Assembly (NCBI GenBank): GCA_949825065.1
Contig: OX463839.1
Coordinates: 26,273,734 to 26,337,733, forward strand
Length of the DNA stretch: 64,000 bases
Direction: 5' to 3'
Source: Odontocerum albicorne
Lineage: Eukaryota; Arthropoda; Insecta; Trichoptera; Odontoceridae
In this document: positions 11,911-22,359 of the stretch, one piece after another
How the letters are laid out: the number at the start of each line of letters is the position of its first letter
Position numbering within the stretch: the first letter of the stretch is position 1
Notes under the pieces: model-generated
The model's database searches: none
The model's input: the letters and a program-made list of their open reading frames with translations, nothing else
Told to the model about the DNA's origin: nothing
Made by a program: the position numbers and the translations under genes

Positions 11911-12194
11911 GATTATAATAAACTAGATATACCCGGCCACGCGTTGCTGTGGCTCAGCCTGGTTAAATGGAAAAGAAAGAAAAGAGAAAGCACACGTTTC
12001 TCATATGTTTAATTTCACAATGCTTGTGGGTATACACTATTTTTTATGTCGTCTTTCAGCCACTCTCAGTCTGTCGCGTTCATCGCCGTGCTCGCAAATG
12101 ATTGCGTCACTCCAAGAGGTCAATTCACGATATGATTTGAATTCAAATGAAAGATCGATTGCACTGAAAAAGAAGAAAGAAAGTTATGACAAAA

Positions 12195-12573
12195 ACATAT
12201 AAAATTGCGAAACATTAAAAAAGGAACTGTATAATATTGTTAAGTTCGTAGACGTCTTTGTTCTTGGGGGCAAGAATAGCTCGTTCACTCAGCCAATCGT
12301 GATTCTTATAATTGATTTGAATATTGGGAAATACTTTTTCAACCAATTCTTCTTTTGACATCACTAAATTGCAGAAGTTATGAGACAGTAAATTTCGTCC
12401 AGGATCATATCAACCGGCACCTTTCCGTTCGCAATTTCCAGCAATTGATGTGAGAATATCTCAGCTGATCGATTGTTTTGCAGCTGGACATGCATATTTG
12501 TAGTTAATTTCAACGTCTTTACGTGTCGCCACAAAGTAGAGTATTTCAGACAACATATAAAATTGCGAAACAT
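12195..12573. repeat. 21-bp direct repeats flanking helicase insert
   Basis: The same 21 bases, beginning ACATATAAAATTGCGAAACA, occur at 12195-12215 and 12553-12573. Flanking sequence would read through smoothly if one copy and the 337-bp insert were removed, which is what an insertion with a long target duplication or a repair-templated insertion would leave. Confidence 0.8.
12216..12552 (-). pseudogene. Helitron Pif1-like helicase fragment
   Basis: The minus strand reads KYSTLWRHVKTLKLTTNM, then VQLQNNRSAEIFSHQLLEI and NGKVPVD, then after a one-base frame shift near 12400 SHNFCNLVMSKEELVEKVF, and NHDWLSERAILAPKN. These are the well-known late motifs of the Pif1-family helicase domain carried by Helitrons (and of host Pif1-like genes derived from them). 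Only about 110 of the usual more than 1000 residues are present, with no Rep domain and no Walker A motif, so it is a dead fragment. A 21-bp direct repeat flanks it (12195-12215 and 12553-12573). Confidence 0.8.
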
Positions 12574-13722
12574 AAAAGTAACTAATTGAATGTTAAGGGA
12601 AGACAGAGAGATAATTATAACTAATTAAATGTTAAGGGAAGAAAGAGAGATAATTAAATTTTAAGGGAAGACAAATAGATAATTGGAATGAAAAACTTGA
12701 CAAATTTGCCACAATACAACCTTGTAACGATACATACCTTGAATTCAAATGAAAATTAATCGATACAATTTAAATTCACTGCTAATTGTACTGAAAAATA
12801 ATAAAAAACAGTTTAAAAACACAGGATCTATATTATTACGCGACGCTACGAAATGGCTGATAGAAATTTTGTATATTTTTACGTCGTAGCACGCTGATGG
12901 CGCTATATTTCAATAGTGTGAAATCTGTTGATGAGAAATAAAATTATTGGTTTAAAGCTTTGCTTTTCAATATCTCGTAAAATAAAAATGTAAGTTTAAA
13001 AAACAAACTTTGTAATTCATTTATAAGGAATTTGAAAAATAAAAAAAATATACAAACATGCTTGTATACTAATGCAACATTTCGTCAAAATTTCAAAGCA
13101 ATGAAAAATAAGACAAACAGTTCAAAAACGAAACTAAAGAATCTGAAATGTCTAAAATGCAATGTGACATAACAACTGTCAGTGAGAATTGTTTAGTTCG
13201 CGTTTGTGGCTGAAGGGGGCGCAAACCCTTATTTCCTCTGTTTTATACTTTTTTGTAAATAACGGTATATATTAAAAAATATATAAAAATTCTCGTATAC
13301 GAATGCCAACTTTTGTCAAAATTTCAAAGCAATCGGTATAGAACTTTTGGAGATTAGATAACTATGATTAACGAACATTTACATTTTTATTTATAAAGAT
13401 TATTAAACATTAAATTATTTAATACGAGTATTTTATTTATATACTCGTATATTGAATTATTTAATATTGATTTCGAAACGTCGAAAATGCTATGTGAAAG
13501 TGTCAAGTTTAGTTCGTCTGTGTCGCTGCAGGAGGCGCAAACGTTATTTTTTTCTGATTTATATACTTTTTTATATACACCGATTTATAAATGAAAATAT
13601 ATAAACATTTCTGTATATGAATGTCAACTTTTGTCAAAATTTCAAAGCGATCGGTAGAGAACTTTCGGAAATTAGAGATTTTTAGTTTACGAACATTTAC
13701 ATTTTTATTTATACAGATATAA

Positions 13723-14388
13723 TTTATTAATTATAATATAATTAATAATATAATTAATAATATAATTAAAATAATAAAGTAATAAATAATTATTTAAAAA
13801 TAATTAATAATAATATAAAAATATTAATATATTTAATATTTTAAAATATAAATTTTATTTCATTAAGTATATTATATTATTATTGTTTATTATCAAAAAT
13901 AAAAAAGTATATTTTTTTCATTGAATTAAGAGAGACTTTCTTGAATTAAATTCCAAAGAACCATTTCCTAATCCTAAAAAAATCAATAAAAATCGTTAAC
14001 AAATGGAACAAAAGCAATGCATAAAATCAACTTTTCCTACGAGCTAAGAAGTTTCTCTTCCACCGCGCGAGAGTCTCACGCATCTGTTTTTTTATACATA
14101 TACTCGTAAGTTATATTTATTTTAGCGATCCTCCTGATATTTCATTATAACCCACAGTTCGTGAAACGATACTCGAAATATTTCAAAACAGATACAATGT
14201 TAGTTGGATATTTTTTACAAATTTAATATTAGTTCTGCTAAATATATTTCCTGTGCTTGCACTATAATGTCTAGATTCAGCCATATTAAGATTTTTCAAG
14301 CTGCTATGACACAATGGAACTTATCCTTATTAACACAAATGTCATTTTGACGTATCTCGATTCTAACCTATTTTTAGTCTGTAATAAA
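13723..14388. other. Very AT-rich stretch
   Basis: From 13723 to about 13920 this is nearly pure A/T low-complexity sequence (ATAATTAATA-type). 13920-14388 is ordinary AT-rich DNA with no gene or repeat that I recognise. Confidence 0.6.
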
Positions 14389-15250
14389 TACGAGGCATAT
14401 CCAGAAAGTAAGTGTATTGAATTTTTGTAGGTTACAATTTTTTTTATTTAAACAAAAAAATTACGTGGTTACCGTAGTACATATGTAAGCTATTTTTCGA
14501 CATAGTCGCCATTCCTCTCAATGCAGTTGGTGAAGCGGGGTATCAACTTTTTGATGCCTTCCTCGAAGTAGTTTCCCGCCAACCCCTCCGTCCACTTCTC
14601 CACCTCCTCCTTTACCTCCTCGTCGGTTGAAAACCTGTTTCCACCCATGTGCAGCTTCAGGAAGGTAAAGAGATAGTAATCTGAAGGTGCTAGGTCAGGG
14701 GAATGCGCGGGATGGTTCAGGACATCCCATTTAAACGAGGCGAGCAGTTCCTTCGTGGCGTTGGCCGTGTGTGGTCTGGCATTGTCGTGCAGCAGGCAGC
14801 CTCCCTTTGTCAGCATGCCTTTCCTCTTGTTCTGAATCACCCTCCGCCATTTTTTTAGGGTCTCACAGTATCTTGCAGAGTTGATGGTCTTCCCTTGAGG
14901 CTTATATTCAATTAAAATTATGCCTTGATAGTCCCAAAACACGGATGCCATGATTTTCTTGGCTGAAATTGTGGTTTTGAACTTTTTGGCGGAGGGTGAA
15001 GAGGTGTGACGTGACCGTTTTTAAACTCGTGACACCACTTGTACACACTCGTACGATTCATAGCTTTATCACCATATGCAGTTTTCACCTCATTATAAAC
15101 CTTAACCGGAGGTTTTCCCTTCCAAACGAGATAACGGATGACGCCGCGTATTTCGCACTTGGCGGGAGATTGGATTGACATTTTTCACGAAACGTTTTGT
15201 CGCGTCGACACTTCTCAACGTACTGACCTCGAACCGGTTTCGGAGCAAGG
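14389..15250 (-). mobile_element. mariner transposon, internally deleted, one end visible
   Basis: The transposase remnant (14490-15181, minus) is followed on its 3' side by CGAGGCATATCCAGAAAGTA at 14391-14410, just after a TA at 14389-14390. This has the form of a mariner terminal repeat with a TA target. The matching repeat expected 150-200 bp upstream of the start codon is not found: instead the sequence runs into the 103-bp satellite at about 15255. The right boundary is therefore a guess. Confidence 0.8.
14490..15181 (-). pseudogene. mariner transposase, deleted and frameshifted
   Basis: Cut-and-paste transposase of the Tc1/mariner superfamily, inactive here. The N-terminal part (15181 down to about 15005) starts MSIQSPAKCEIRGVIRYLV and keeps the helix-turn-helix region through YKWCHEFKNG. 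The sequence then jumps, out of frame, to SAKKFKTTISAKKIMASVFW and continues to the stop at 14490. About 140 residues between these points are missing, including the first catalytic aspartate. The second and third survive: LLHDNARPHTA and HSPDLAPSDYYLF, with 34 residues between them, the mariner D34D spacing. Intact family members are about 345 residues. One frame break plus the deletion make it non-functional. Confidence 0.93.
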
Positions 15251-15254
15251 TATA

Positions 15255-16240
15255 AGGATGTCGGGAGCTGGCAGCATATTATATAATAATATAATTCATT
15301 GTGTCGACTTTTAAACTGCTACAAACGAGTGTAGAGGTCTATTGCGAGCAATGCACAAGGGTGTCGGGAGCTGGCAGCATATTATATAATGATATCATTC
15401 ATTGTGACGACTTTTAAACTGCTATAAATTAGTGTAGAGGTCTATTGCGAGCAATGCACAAGGGTGTCGGGAACTGGCAGCATATTATATAATGATATCA
15501 TTCATTGTGTCGACTTTTAAACTGCTATAAATGAGTGTAGAGGTCTATTGCGAGCAATGCACAAGGGTGTCGGGAGCTGGCAGCATATTATATTATATAA
15601 TGTTATCATTCATTGTGATGACTTTTAAACTGCTATAAATGAGTGTAGAGGTCTATTGCGAGCAATGCACAAGGATGTCGGGAACTGGCAGCATATTATA
15701 TAATGATATCATTCATTGTGTCGACTTTTAAACTGCTATAAATGAGTGTAGAGGTCTATTGCGAGCAATGCACAAGGGTGTCGGGAGCTGGCAGCATATT
15801 ATATTATATAATGTTATCATTCATTGTGATGACTTTTAAACTGCTATAAATGAGTGTAGAGGTCTATTGCGAGCAATGCACAAGGATGTCGGGAACTGGC
15901 AGCATATTATATAATTATATCATTCATTGTGTCGACTTTTAAACTGCTATAAATGAGTGTAGAGGTCTATTGCGAGCAATGCACAAGGGTTTCGGGAACT
16001 GGCAGCATATTATATAATGATATCATTCATTGTGACGACTTTTAAACTGCTATAAATGAGTGTAGAGGTCTATTGCGAGCAATGCACAAGGATGTCGGGA
16101 ACTGGCAGCATATTATATAATGATATCATTCATTGTGTCGACTTTTAAACTGCTATAAATGAGTGTAGAGGTCTATTGCGAGCAATGCACAAGGATGTCG
16201 GGAACTGGCAGCATATTATATAACGATATCATTCAATGTG
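15255..16240. repeat. 103-bp satellite array, ten units
   Basis: Units start (at TCGGGA) near 15261, 15364, 15467, 15570, 15678, 15781, 15889, 15992, 16095 and 16198; the tenth is partial. Spacings are 103 bp except two of 108 bp, where TATAT is added in the AT block. Each unit has GCTGGCAGC or ACTGGCAGC, an AT-rich block that in most units contains or approximates the 12-bp palindrome AATGATATCATT, a GTCGAC or GACGAC, and AGAGGTCTATTGCGAGCAAT. Units 4-5 and 6-7 form a repeated 211-bp dimer. The array starts where the mariner 5' end should be. Confidence 0.95.
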
Positions 16241-16435
16241 ACTTTTCACTCGTATGACACTGCGAATGAAACTTATACATCTCTCTTGAACAATACTTTC
16301 GCGCGAGTTGTAAACTGACGATTGTAAATTAAAATGTGGCATGTGCTACTCAATAGAATGTTTTAAGTGAGTGGGAATTGTACAAAATATAATACTCGTA
16401 TATTATTTCTTGTAGTTAAGCAATTTCGACTGAAA

Positions 16436-16552
16436 ACCTCTGCGGGCTTTTTGATATGATAGCTATCTTACAATGCGGAGGTTTTAGGTTCGATTTTTAC
16501 TTGTGCAAAGATTTATCAAAAAGGGGTTCAGTCTGGCTTTCATTTAAGGCTT
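16436..16552 (+). repeat. tRNA-derived SINE
   Basis: Plus strand: CCTCTGCGGGCTTTTTGATA (worn A-box), GTTTTAGGTTCGATTTTTAC (B-box), then AAGGGGTTCAGTCTGGCTTT and CATTTAAGGC, the family's 3' end. It lacks a tRNA acceptor stem and has diverged in the head, so a functional tRNA is excluded. Confidence 0.7.
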
Positions 16553-17238
16553 ATTTAGTGTATTTCTGGTTAGTTAGGATAGAATGCATCAAAGCAAAAA
16601 ATTGCTCAATTTTACAGAATTCAACGCACATTTTATACAAAAGAATATAATTTTATAAAAAATGTATCTATCTACATATTGGCATATAAGAAAAAAATAC
16701 ATCCATTTTACATTGTGAACTTTCTTTGGTTAAATTTTTTTATTTCTTTTTTCAGCGTTAGAAACATTAAACAAACAGTCCATGCGAATTGATATTTGGT
16801 TAATTTAATCGATAACGGTTATGTTTTTTTAAATATATTTTAACATTTCTTAGATAGAGGTTTCTTTTTTTTTTCATTAAAAAACTACAAGTTTTTGTTA
16901 TGTGAATAAGCATTTTAGTGGCATCTCATTGACTTTCTTATTGACTAAGAAATCTAGTTTAAACACAAGAATGTCCTAGATTTCCAGTTTTAAATATAAT
17001 CATTCTTTAGTAAAATCAACTTCAGAATAAAAAATATGACAAAAATACAAATCATTTAATGTTTAATCGATATTGGGTTTATGTACGAGTATAACATTTT
17101 TTACTTTGTAAGTGCGATACCATAATCACCACTCAACCTAAAAATGGTACACGAAACTGCGTGTTCTTTATTCCAAAATATTTATGAGCTCGCGATGTCA
17201 GAACTAGATTCAGTACGTCGCCAATTTCCTTTCTTTGT
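16553..17238. other. Unannotated AT-rich stretch
   Basis: No gene or repeat recognised beyond simple T-runs and one ACTCGTA-type word near 17083. Confidence 0.5.
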
Positions 17239-17242
17239 TTAA

Positions 17243-17457
17243 CCCTTGCCTTACTGTGCTAAAAAATTCCGCCAGCCACGGTGCTGGACGTTAAGCGTCC
17301 AGTGAAAAATGTATGTTTTAAATTAAAATTATGCAAAGTTTGCAAGGTTATTTTTTGTAATAAGCTATATAAATCATTTTATTATGTATTAAAACGTCGA
17401 ATAATTAAATAAAATATAACTCCTGGTCACTCGCTTTCCATCACAGGGTGGCAAGTG
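17243..17457. mobile_element. piggyBac-type MITE with TTAA target
   Basis: A 215-bp segment lies between TTAA at 17239-17242 and TTAA at 17458-17461. Its ends are inverted: CCCTTGCCTTACTGTG on the left and, complemented, CACTTGCCACCCTGTG on the right (12 of 16 match). A subterminal palindrome CTGGACG...CGTCCAG lies at 17283-17301, also usual for piggyBac-like ends. It carries no open frame and could only be moved in trans. It is not a deletion product of the larger piggyBac at 33482-35317, whose ends differ (CCCTCCGAT). Confidence 0.7.
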
Positions 17458-17461
17458 TTAA

Positions 17462-18289
17462 TTCTGGAAAGTTATCGATGATTATTTGTTTTAATAATTG
17501 CACTTACCGCGATTTTAAAATTCTCTTGAAAAACTCAAAATAGAAAATGTGAATTCTCTCTTATACTACTCGAAGAGATTTTCACCCCAGTTTCAAAAGT
17601 GACTTAACTTGGGTAAACACACAGCCCGGCGGAAGCTCTCCCGCGCTCACTCATTTGAATATTTAAATTTAGAAACTTGCGTGGAATATCACGACATGTC
17701 AAAACCTTCTGTCAAATCAAAAGGGTACCTACCAGAGTGTTCATGATGGAAACACACGTTACCAGCAGGTAGCTACCTGTTAGCGGCTCATGTTTAAATT
17801 CATTACCCCAGGATTTCGTGCATACAGCACTTACACATTTTTGAATGAGTGGAATCGTTATTTCGACACGTAGTTATCGTTATTATTTCAACGCCCACTA
17901 AGCATTCCTTACATTTGCTTGATATGAGTGTTTTAATAAAATTAAGGTTCCGCTCAGATTGTTAATAATTTAAGAAATACGGAGAATTTTGTAGGTTTTA
18001 AAAAGCTTTCATTTATTGCTGAAACGAAAAAAAAAAGCAAATTTGTGTGTATAAATTATAAACTTTTGTGTATATGAGTTTTCTTTTCTAATAATATAAG
18101 ATCCACAATTTAACTTATATATTTGCATCTTAAAATTACCTGCCTTACGACGAGCATTCATCTTTTTTGTACGAGTATAACATATTTCATTGCAAAAAAA
18201 AATAATTATAGGTAAATAAAAAAAAACGTATAACATTATGCAAAATCTTCGATAATTTGTAAAGTGTTTATTTTAAAGGAATAAATCTA
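17462..18289. other. Unannotated stretch with one mixed-composition patch
   Basis: 17600-17850 is less AT-rich and non-repetitive, and includes the 14-bp palindrome CAGGTAGCTACCTG at 17766-17779. The rest is AT-rich with A-runs. No gene seen. Confidence 0.5.
17766..17779. promoter_or_regulatory. Palindromic CAGGTAG pair
   Basis: CAGGTAGCTACCTG is a perfect palindrome holding two CAGGTAG words head to head; in Drosophila that word is the TAGteam site bound by Zelda, and CAGGTA is also an E-box type for Snail. Function here is only a possibility; a lone site can occur by chance. Confidence 0.25.
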
Positions 18290-18705
18290 TATAGCTCAGT
18301 TATCTTTTAATCCACTAAGGAGAATGTTTGCAGCGTCACTGTATGAAAGAACGCAGACTAAAGACAAAAAATGAATGCTTGAATTTTTGAGTAAAATGAA
18401 GAAATGACATTTAAGATGGCTTAGACATGTATAAATAATAAAATAATAAATAACGTAAAATTGAATAAGCGAATGTACACATTAGAAGTGCAAGGTGTGC
18501 GTGGAAGAGTTAGATCAAAGAAAACGTTACTGGATCAAGTAAGCCAGATTTTCAAGGTAAAGTGACGCGTATGAATAATAGAATATTGTGCATAACGAGA
18601 TGCATAGTATGAATGCAGACGAGGTGAAAGTTACGTACTTAGATAGAAATTAAAGGATATATTTACCCTGTGCTTACCTCACAACGGAATCGGCGTGATG
18701 CTATG
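18290..18705 (+). repeat. LINE family 3' end (truncated copy, plus orientation)
   Basis: Plus-strand pieces in broken frames: TLEVQGVRGRVRSKKTLLDQ matches the RGSRGRGRPSKMWLDQ block of the 11.2-kb copy. It ends CCCTGTGCTTACCTCACAAC then CGGCGTGATGCTATGTATAT, the same 3' tail that other copies show on the opposite strand. Confidence 0.65.
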
Positions 18706-19534
18706 TATATATTTTTTATTAAAATCTGAAATGGAATAATTTTCAAAACTAGATTATTGCGTATTAAAATCTGCAATAGTATTTTTTTTAATAAATAAAT
18801 CTTATGTGTAGACCGATTATTTTAATCAAAACATATGAAAACTTTTTTTGAGCTCAACTAGCGAAAGCATTCGATGTGGACAAATTAAATGTAGATAAGT
18901 TATCATTTTTAAATGCTTCATGTCTGCTTCGCCTCAAAGAAGATACTCTTTTCAATAGAAATAAATTAAGCTCCTTTATGAGGAGCTATTTATGTCTGAA
19001 CGTTATTGCCATATTGACATATCGTGTCGTTTCATTTTCAAACATATAATACGCGTTCGTGTCCCTCATTTCTCCAAGGCGCAACCCGGCTGCTGGCAAT
19101 AATTCAATGTCTTTTTCTTAGATTTTTTTTCTCCTCGCACGGTTAACCCGAAGTTAAGCCCGCAAAAAATCAACTAGTCTTGAACATTGCGTGGCCAGTC
19201 GCCTTCATATATTTTTCCACCCTCATATTCCCACATGACGCATCTTGCCTCCTCACTAACACGATTACATAATAAAAGCGGTTCTAAGAGTAGATATTTT
19301 GAAACATTTTGTATTAATTTTGAACCCATTTCAACATCAACAGAATATTATGAAAGAACAGTTAACAACTTTTAGAATTTATTGGTTTTCTGTTTAGTTT
19401 TGAAAATTACTAGTCCATATACAAAGGACAACCTCATATTTTCTTCGTGAGTTTGAATATTTTATTTTCATATACGCAGTGCTTTAATTAATTTGTATGT
19501 TATTCCTCACTAAATCCTGATTGGTAATGCTAAT
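18706..19534. other. Unannotated AT-rich stretch
   Basis: No gene or family repeat recognised. The 62-codon plus-strand frame at 19187-19375 starts within mixed sequence but shows no motif. Confidence 0.45.
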
Positions 19535-19965
19535 ATAGTTAACTCCATGGCTGAAAGACAAGAGTATCTTCGGCACCAGTAATCATCCCTTTGAGTTAAA
19601 AACTACAGTTCAGTTCGATCCCATCACCACCCCCGTAGTGGAATTGAATCACCCCATCCAGTGTGATCTATATTAGAAGATCGAAATATTTTTTATTATT
19701 TTTATAAGAGCGACATCACGTTGTGTCGAAGAAGGAACTGCCCAAGGCGACTAGTTCTCTGGTGGTGACACACCTGAGAGTGAAAAGAATAGCAGTGACG
19801 ACGGATTGAAGTTCCGACGTCACGGGAGAAGGAAAATGGCTCTCACAACAGTAAATATATTTATCAAGTGGTTTAAATGCTTGAGTTGAAATAACCCAGC
19901 GAGTTACCAGTACTTTCACAGAAAAAAAATGATTGGAGTAGCCAATCGGTTCGAAGATGAACAGA
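19535..19965 (+). repeat. Dispersed SINE-like repeat, copy 1
   Basis: Shares a long block-wise match with 30735-31145: TTCGATCCCATCACCACCC, then AGTGTGATCT...AGATCGAAAT, GCGACATC, GGTGACACACCTGAGAGTG, AAAAGAATAG and, near the end, GAGTAGCCAATCGGTTCGAA. An A-box-like CATGGCTGAAAGACAAGAG about 75 bp before GTTCGATCC suggests a tRNA-derived head with an unusually long, GC-richer body. The 67-codon minus-strand frame over it is not conserved in copy 2 and is not a gene. Confidence 0.65.
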
Positions 19966-20193
19966 TGTAAGCCTGAGAGGAGTTTCCTTCGGAAATTATT
20001 GACTCGATTATCATCGCAGTATCATCCACAGTAAGTGCTCTGCGGATTGACTCAGATGGCCGCAAAAATTATAACAGGGCGAATATATAAGATAAACGCT
20101 AAAGAGTTGGACATTAAAGCTCCCATGGCCTGAGTGAAATTTGGTAGTCCAATATTTTTAGAAACGACCTGATGCAAAGAAAACATTAAATCT

Positions 20194-20621
20194 CTTTCTT
20201 CCCACAGAGGTGGACGACTAATAATATTGTCAAGTTCATAACTGGGCTTCTAGGCAGGCTTAAATAATCTTCCCACAGAGGAGGACGACTAATAATATTG
20301 TCAAGTTCATAACTGGGCTTCTAGGCAGGCTTAAATAATCTTCCCACAGAGGAGGACGACTAATAATATTGTCAAGTTCATAACTGTGCTTCTAGGCAGG
20401 CTTAAATAATCTTCCCACAGAGGAGGATGACTAATAATATTGTCAAGTTCATAACTGGGCTTCTAGGCAGGCTTAAATAATCTTCCCACAGAGGAGGACG
20501 ACTAATAATATTGTCAAGTTCATAACTGGGCTTCTAGGCAGGCTTAAATAATCTTCCCACAGAGGAGGACGACTAATAATATTGTCAAGTTCATAACTGG
20601 GCTTCTAGGCAGGCTTAAATA
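20194..20621. repeat. 71-bp minisatellite, six units
   Basis: Units begin (CCCACAGAGG) at 20201, 20272, 20343, 20414, 20485 and 20556, spaced exactly 71 bp, with only a few single-base differences (GAGGTGG in unit 1, one C to T in unit 4, GTGCTTC for GGGCTTC in unit 3). High identity implies recent expansion. Each unit holds TAATAATATTGTCAAGTTCA and GGCTTCTAGGCAGGCTTAAA. Confidence 0.95.
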
Positions 20622-22020
20622 TGAGTAATCACGTGAGTGGTCATTCCTGGTAAGGGGTAAAGGCGGACGTCTCCTATACTCGCGGATTGATCCTTGTTTA
20701 AGGGCAACAGGAGTTACTCACAGTTGCTGGAAATACTACCACACGTGAATAGGTAACAATATTCACACACGTCTAGCATATGCCAGTATTCGTATTATTT
20801 CTTGGCAAACTCTTTAACCAGAAAAGTACCTGTTTTGTTTTCATTTTTGGTGTACCACCCAATTGAGTTCAAAAGTCCAGTGTAAAAGATTAGCGTCTTA
20901 TCAACTACGTCACTGGGTTGTGAAGTGTTTTGTTAAAAAAATACCCAAAAGTTTAAATTGTATTTCCTTATTAGCAATATTAAAAGATGTGTGATATTTG
21001 GTATACATTTTGTTTTTTTTTTACTGGAAAATTTAGAAAAGAAAAGTTTTCAAAGATGATACAAATACATTTGATATTTGTATGGCCTACGACAATATAG
21101 TAAAAAAATCAGTGATAAAAATGTTAAAAGGAAAAATATTATGTATCCATACGTTTAACCCATAAAATAACTCGATTTATTTAAGTATAATACATATTAT
21201 AATTTTCATTATTTTTTTGCATTAAGTGATATTCAAAATATATCTTCAGGTCTTTTTTTGTCTAGTTAATCAGAAATTGTATAATTAAAAGAATAGTGTG
21301 CTGACGTTTTATTGGAAAACTGTTCACCGTAGAACTTTGACGCTCTAATTGGGTTTGCATTGATATTTTTTATCTTGCAATTGTCATAAAGTTAAAAATG
21401 TTGGAGTTTTTTTAGAAAGTATAAATTGTTGTGAACTTGGTTACTAACCAGACTAATCCTTTCGAACAACTATTTCAAAAGTTCGTAATATATTTAAAAT
21501 ATATTTTTTTGTCTATCAAATCGTTTTTATCTTTAAAAAATATGTGCTTTAAGATTTAACCAAAAGATACTAACTATGGCTGCCAGATCGTTTTAGTTTC
21601 GAGCATCGAGTCAACGTACTTCGTCCATTTTTCCTTCCATATTTGGTCTTATTGAGGCAAAATCGCTCCATTCCGCCCTCTCATGGCCTGGCAATTCCTG
21701 TCTGTCTTTATCTTTTTGGCATACATATTATTGGGGGATCCAGGGGATGTTTGCTTAAACAGCACAGACTCACTCAGATGAAATTGCTACGGTCATATTA
21801 AAATCGTGCAGCGATGTATTCGTTGTATTTTTGTTAACTAAATTTCTTACGTTTTTTTTTACAATTTTAAGATAATAATAATAAATGTTCATAATTCTTT
21901 AAAAACACAAGGAAACCAATGGCTGCATTTTGAATTATGTCTGCCACCTTAATTTTTCCTCCTCCGTTTACCGAAGAGCATCCCTTCAATTGATCTCAAA
22001 TGCTCATGTGATTTCGAAAT
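20622..22020. other. Mostly unannotated; one mixed-composition block
   Basis: 20622-20830 and 21570-21790 are less AT-rich. On the minus strand the latter reads frame-broken gene-like peptides but none that I can name. The remainder is AT-rich without features. Confidence 0.45.
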
Positions 22021-22029
22021 ATGCCATTC

Positions 22030-22135
22030 GGAGTGAAATTTGAATTTATGGAGAAGATGGCAATTAAACTTGGACTGATATTTAATACGCAGAAAACTAA
22101 ATATATGCAACTTCTTCATAAAAATATGTAACAAA
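22030..22135 (+). pseudogene. LINE reverse transcriptase fragment
   Basis: The plus-strand frame reads KFEFMEKMAIKLGLIFNTQK followed by TKYMQLLHKNM and a stop. The GL..N..KTKYM pattern is the conserved segment after the catalytic YADD region of LINE reverse transcriptases. No YADD is visible upstream and the frame ends at once, so it is a short dead piece. The 134-codon minus-strand frame covering this region is its shadow. Confidence 0.6.
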
Positions 22136-22359
22136 GCACTGATAGAGAAACTCAAACCATTGTTTGGTAATGTTTGGCGAGAAACCAATGCCCGTGTTAT
22201 CAATGTTGTACATAAATCAAACTTAAGGCCTTTGAGAAAACTCTGATATGGACAATATTCAGAATGACCTGAGAACACTGGAGAACAGGGGCCTATAAGG
22301 GAGTGGACCAGGATTGTCGAATATGAAAGACGTATTTCTGAAATATTATACATACATTA

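Larger units (their letters stand above)
11925..13722. mobile_element. Composite of nested dispersed elements
   Basis: Begins ATACCCGGCCACGCGTTGCT, a start seen in many animal dispersed repeats. A helicase fragment interrupts it at 12216-12552. Three imperfect copies of a roughly 38-bp unit containing GTTAAGGGAAGA lie at 12585-12690. Two related tails follow, about 13030-13400 and 13460-13720, each with a GGCGCAAAC block, CTTTTGTCAAAATTTCAAAG, and the ending CGAACATTTACATTTTTATT. Class of the outer element is undecided. Two ACTCGTA words in inverted orientation separate the two tails. Confidence 0.55.

Noticed and set aside
21949..22353. 134-codon minus-strand frame
   Set aside because: It lies opposite a recognisable reverse-transcriptase motif on the plus strand and has no motif of its own.
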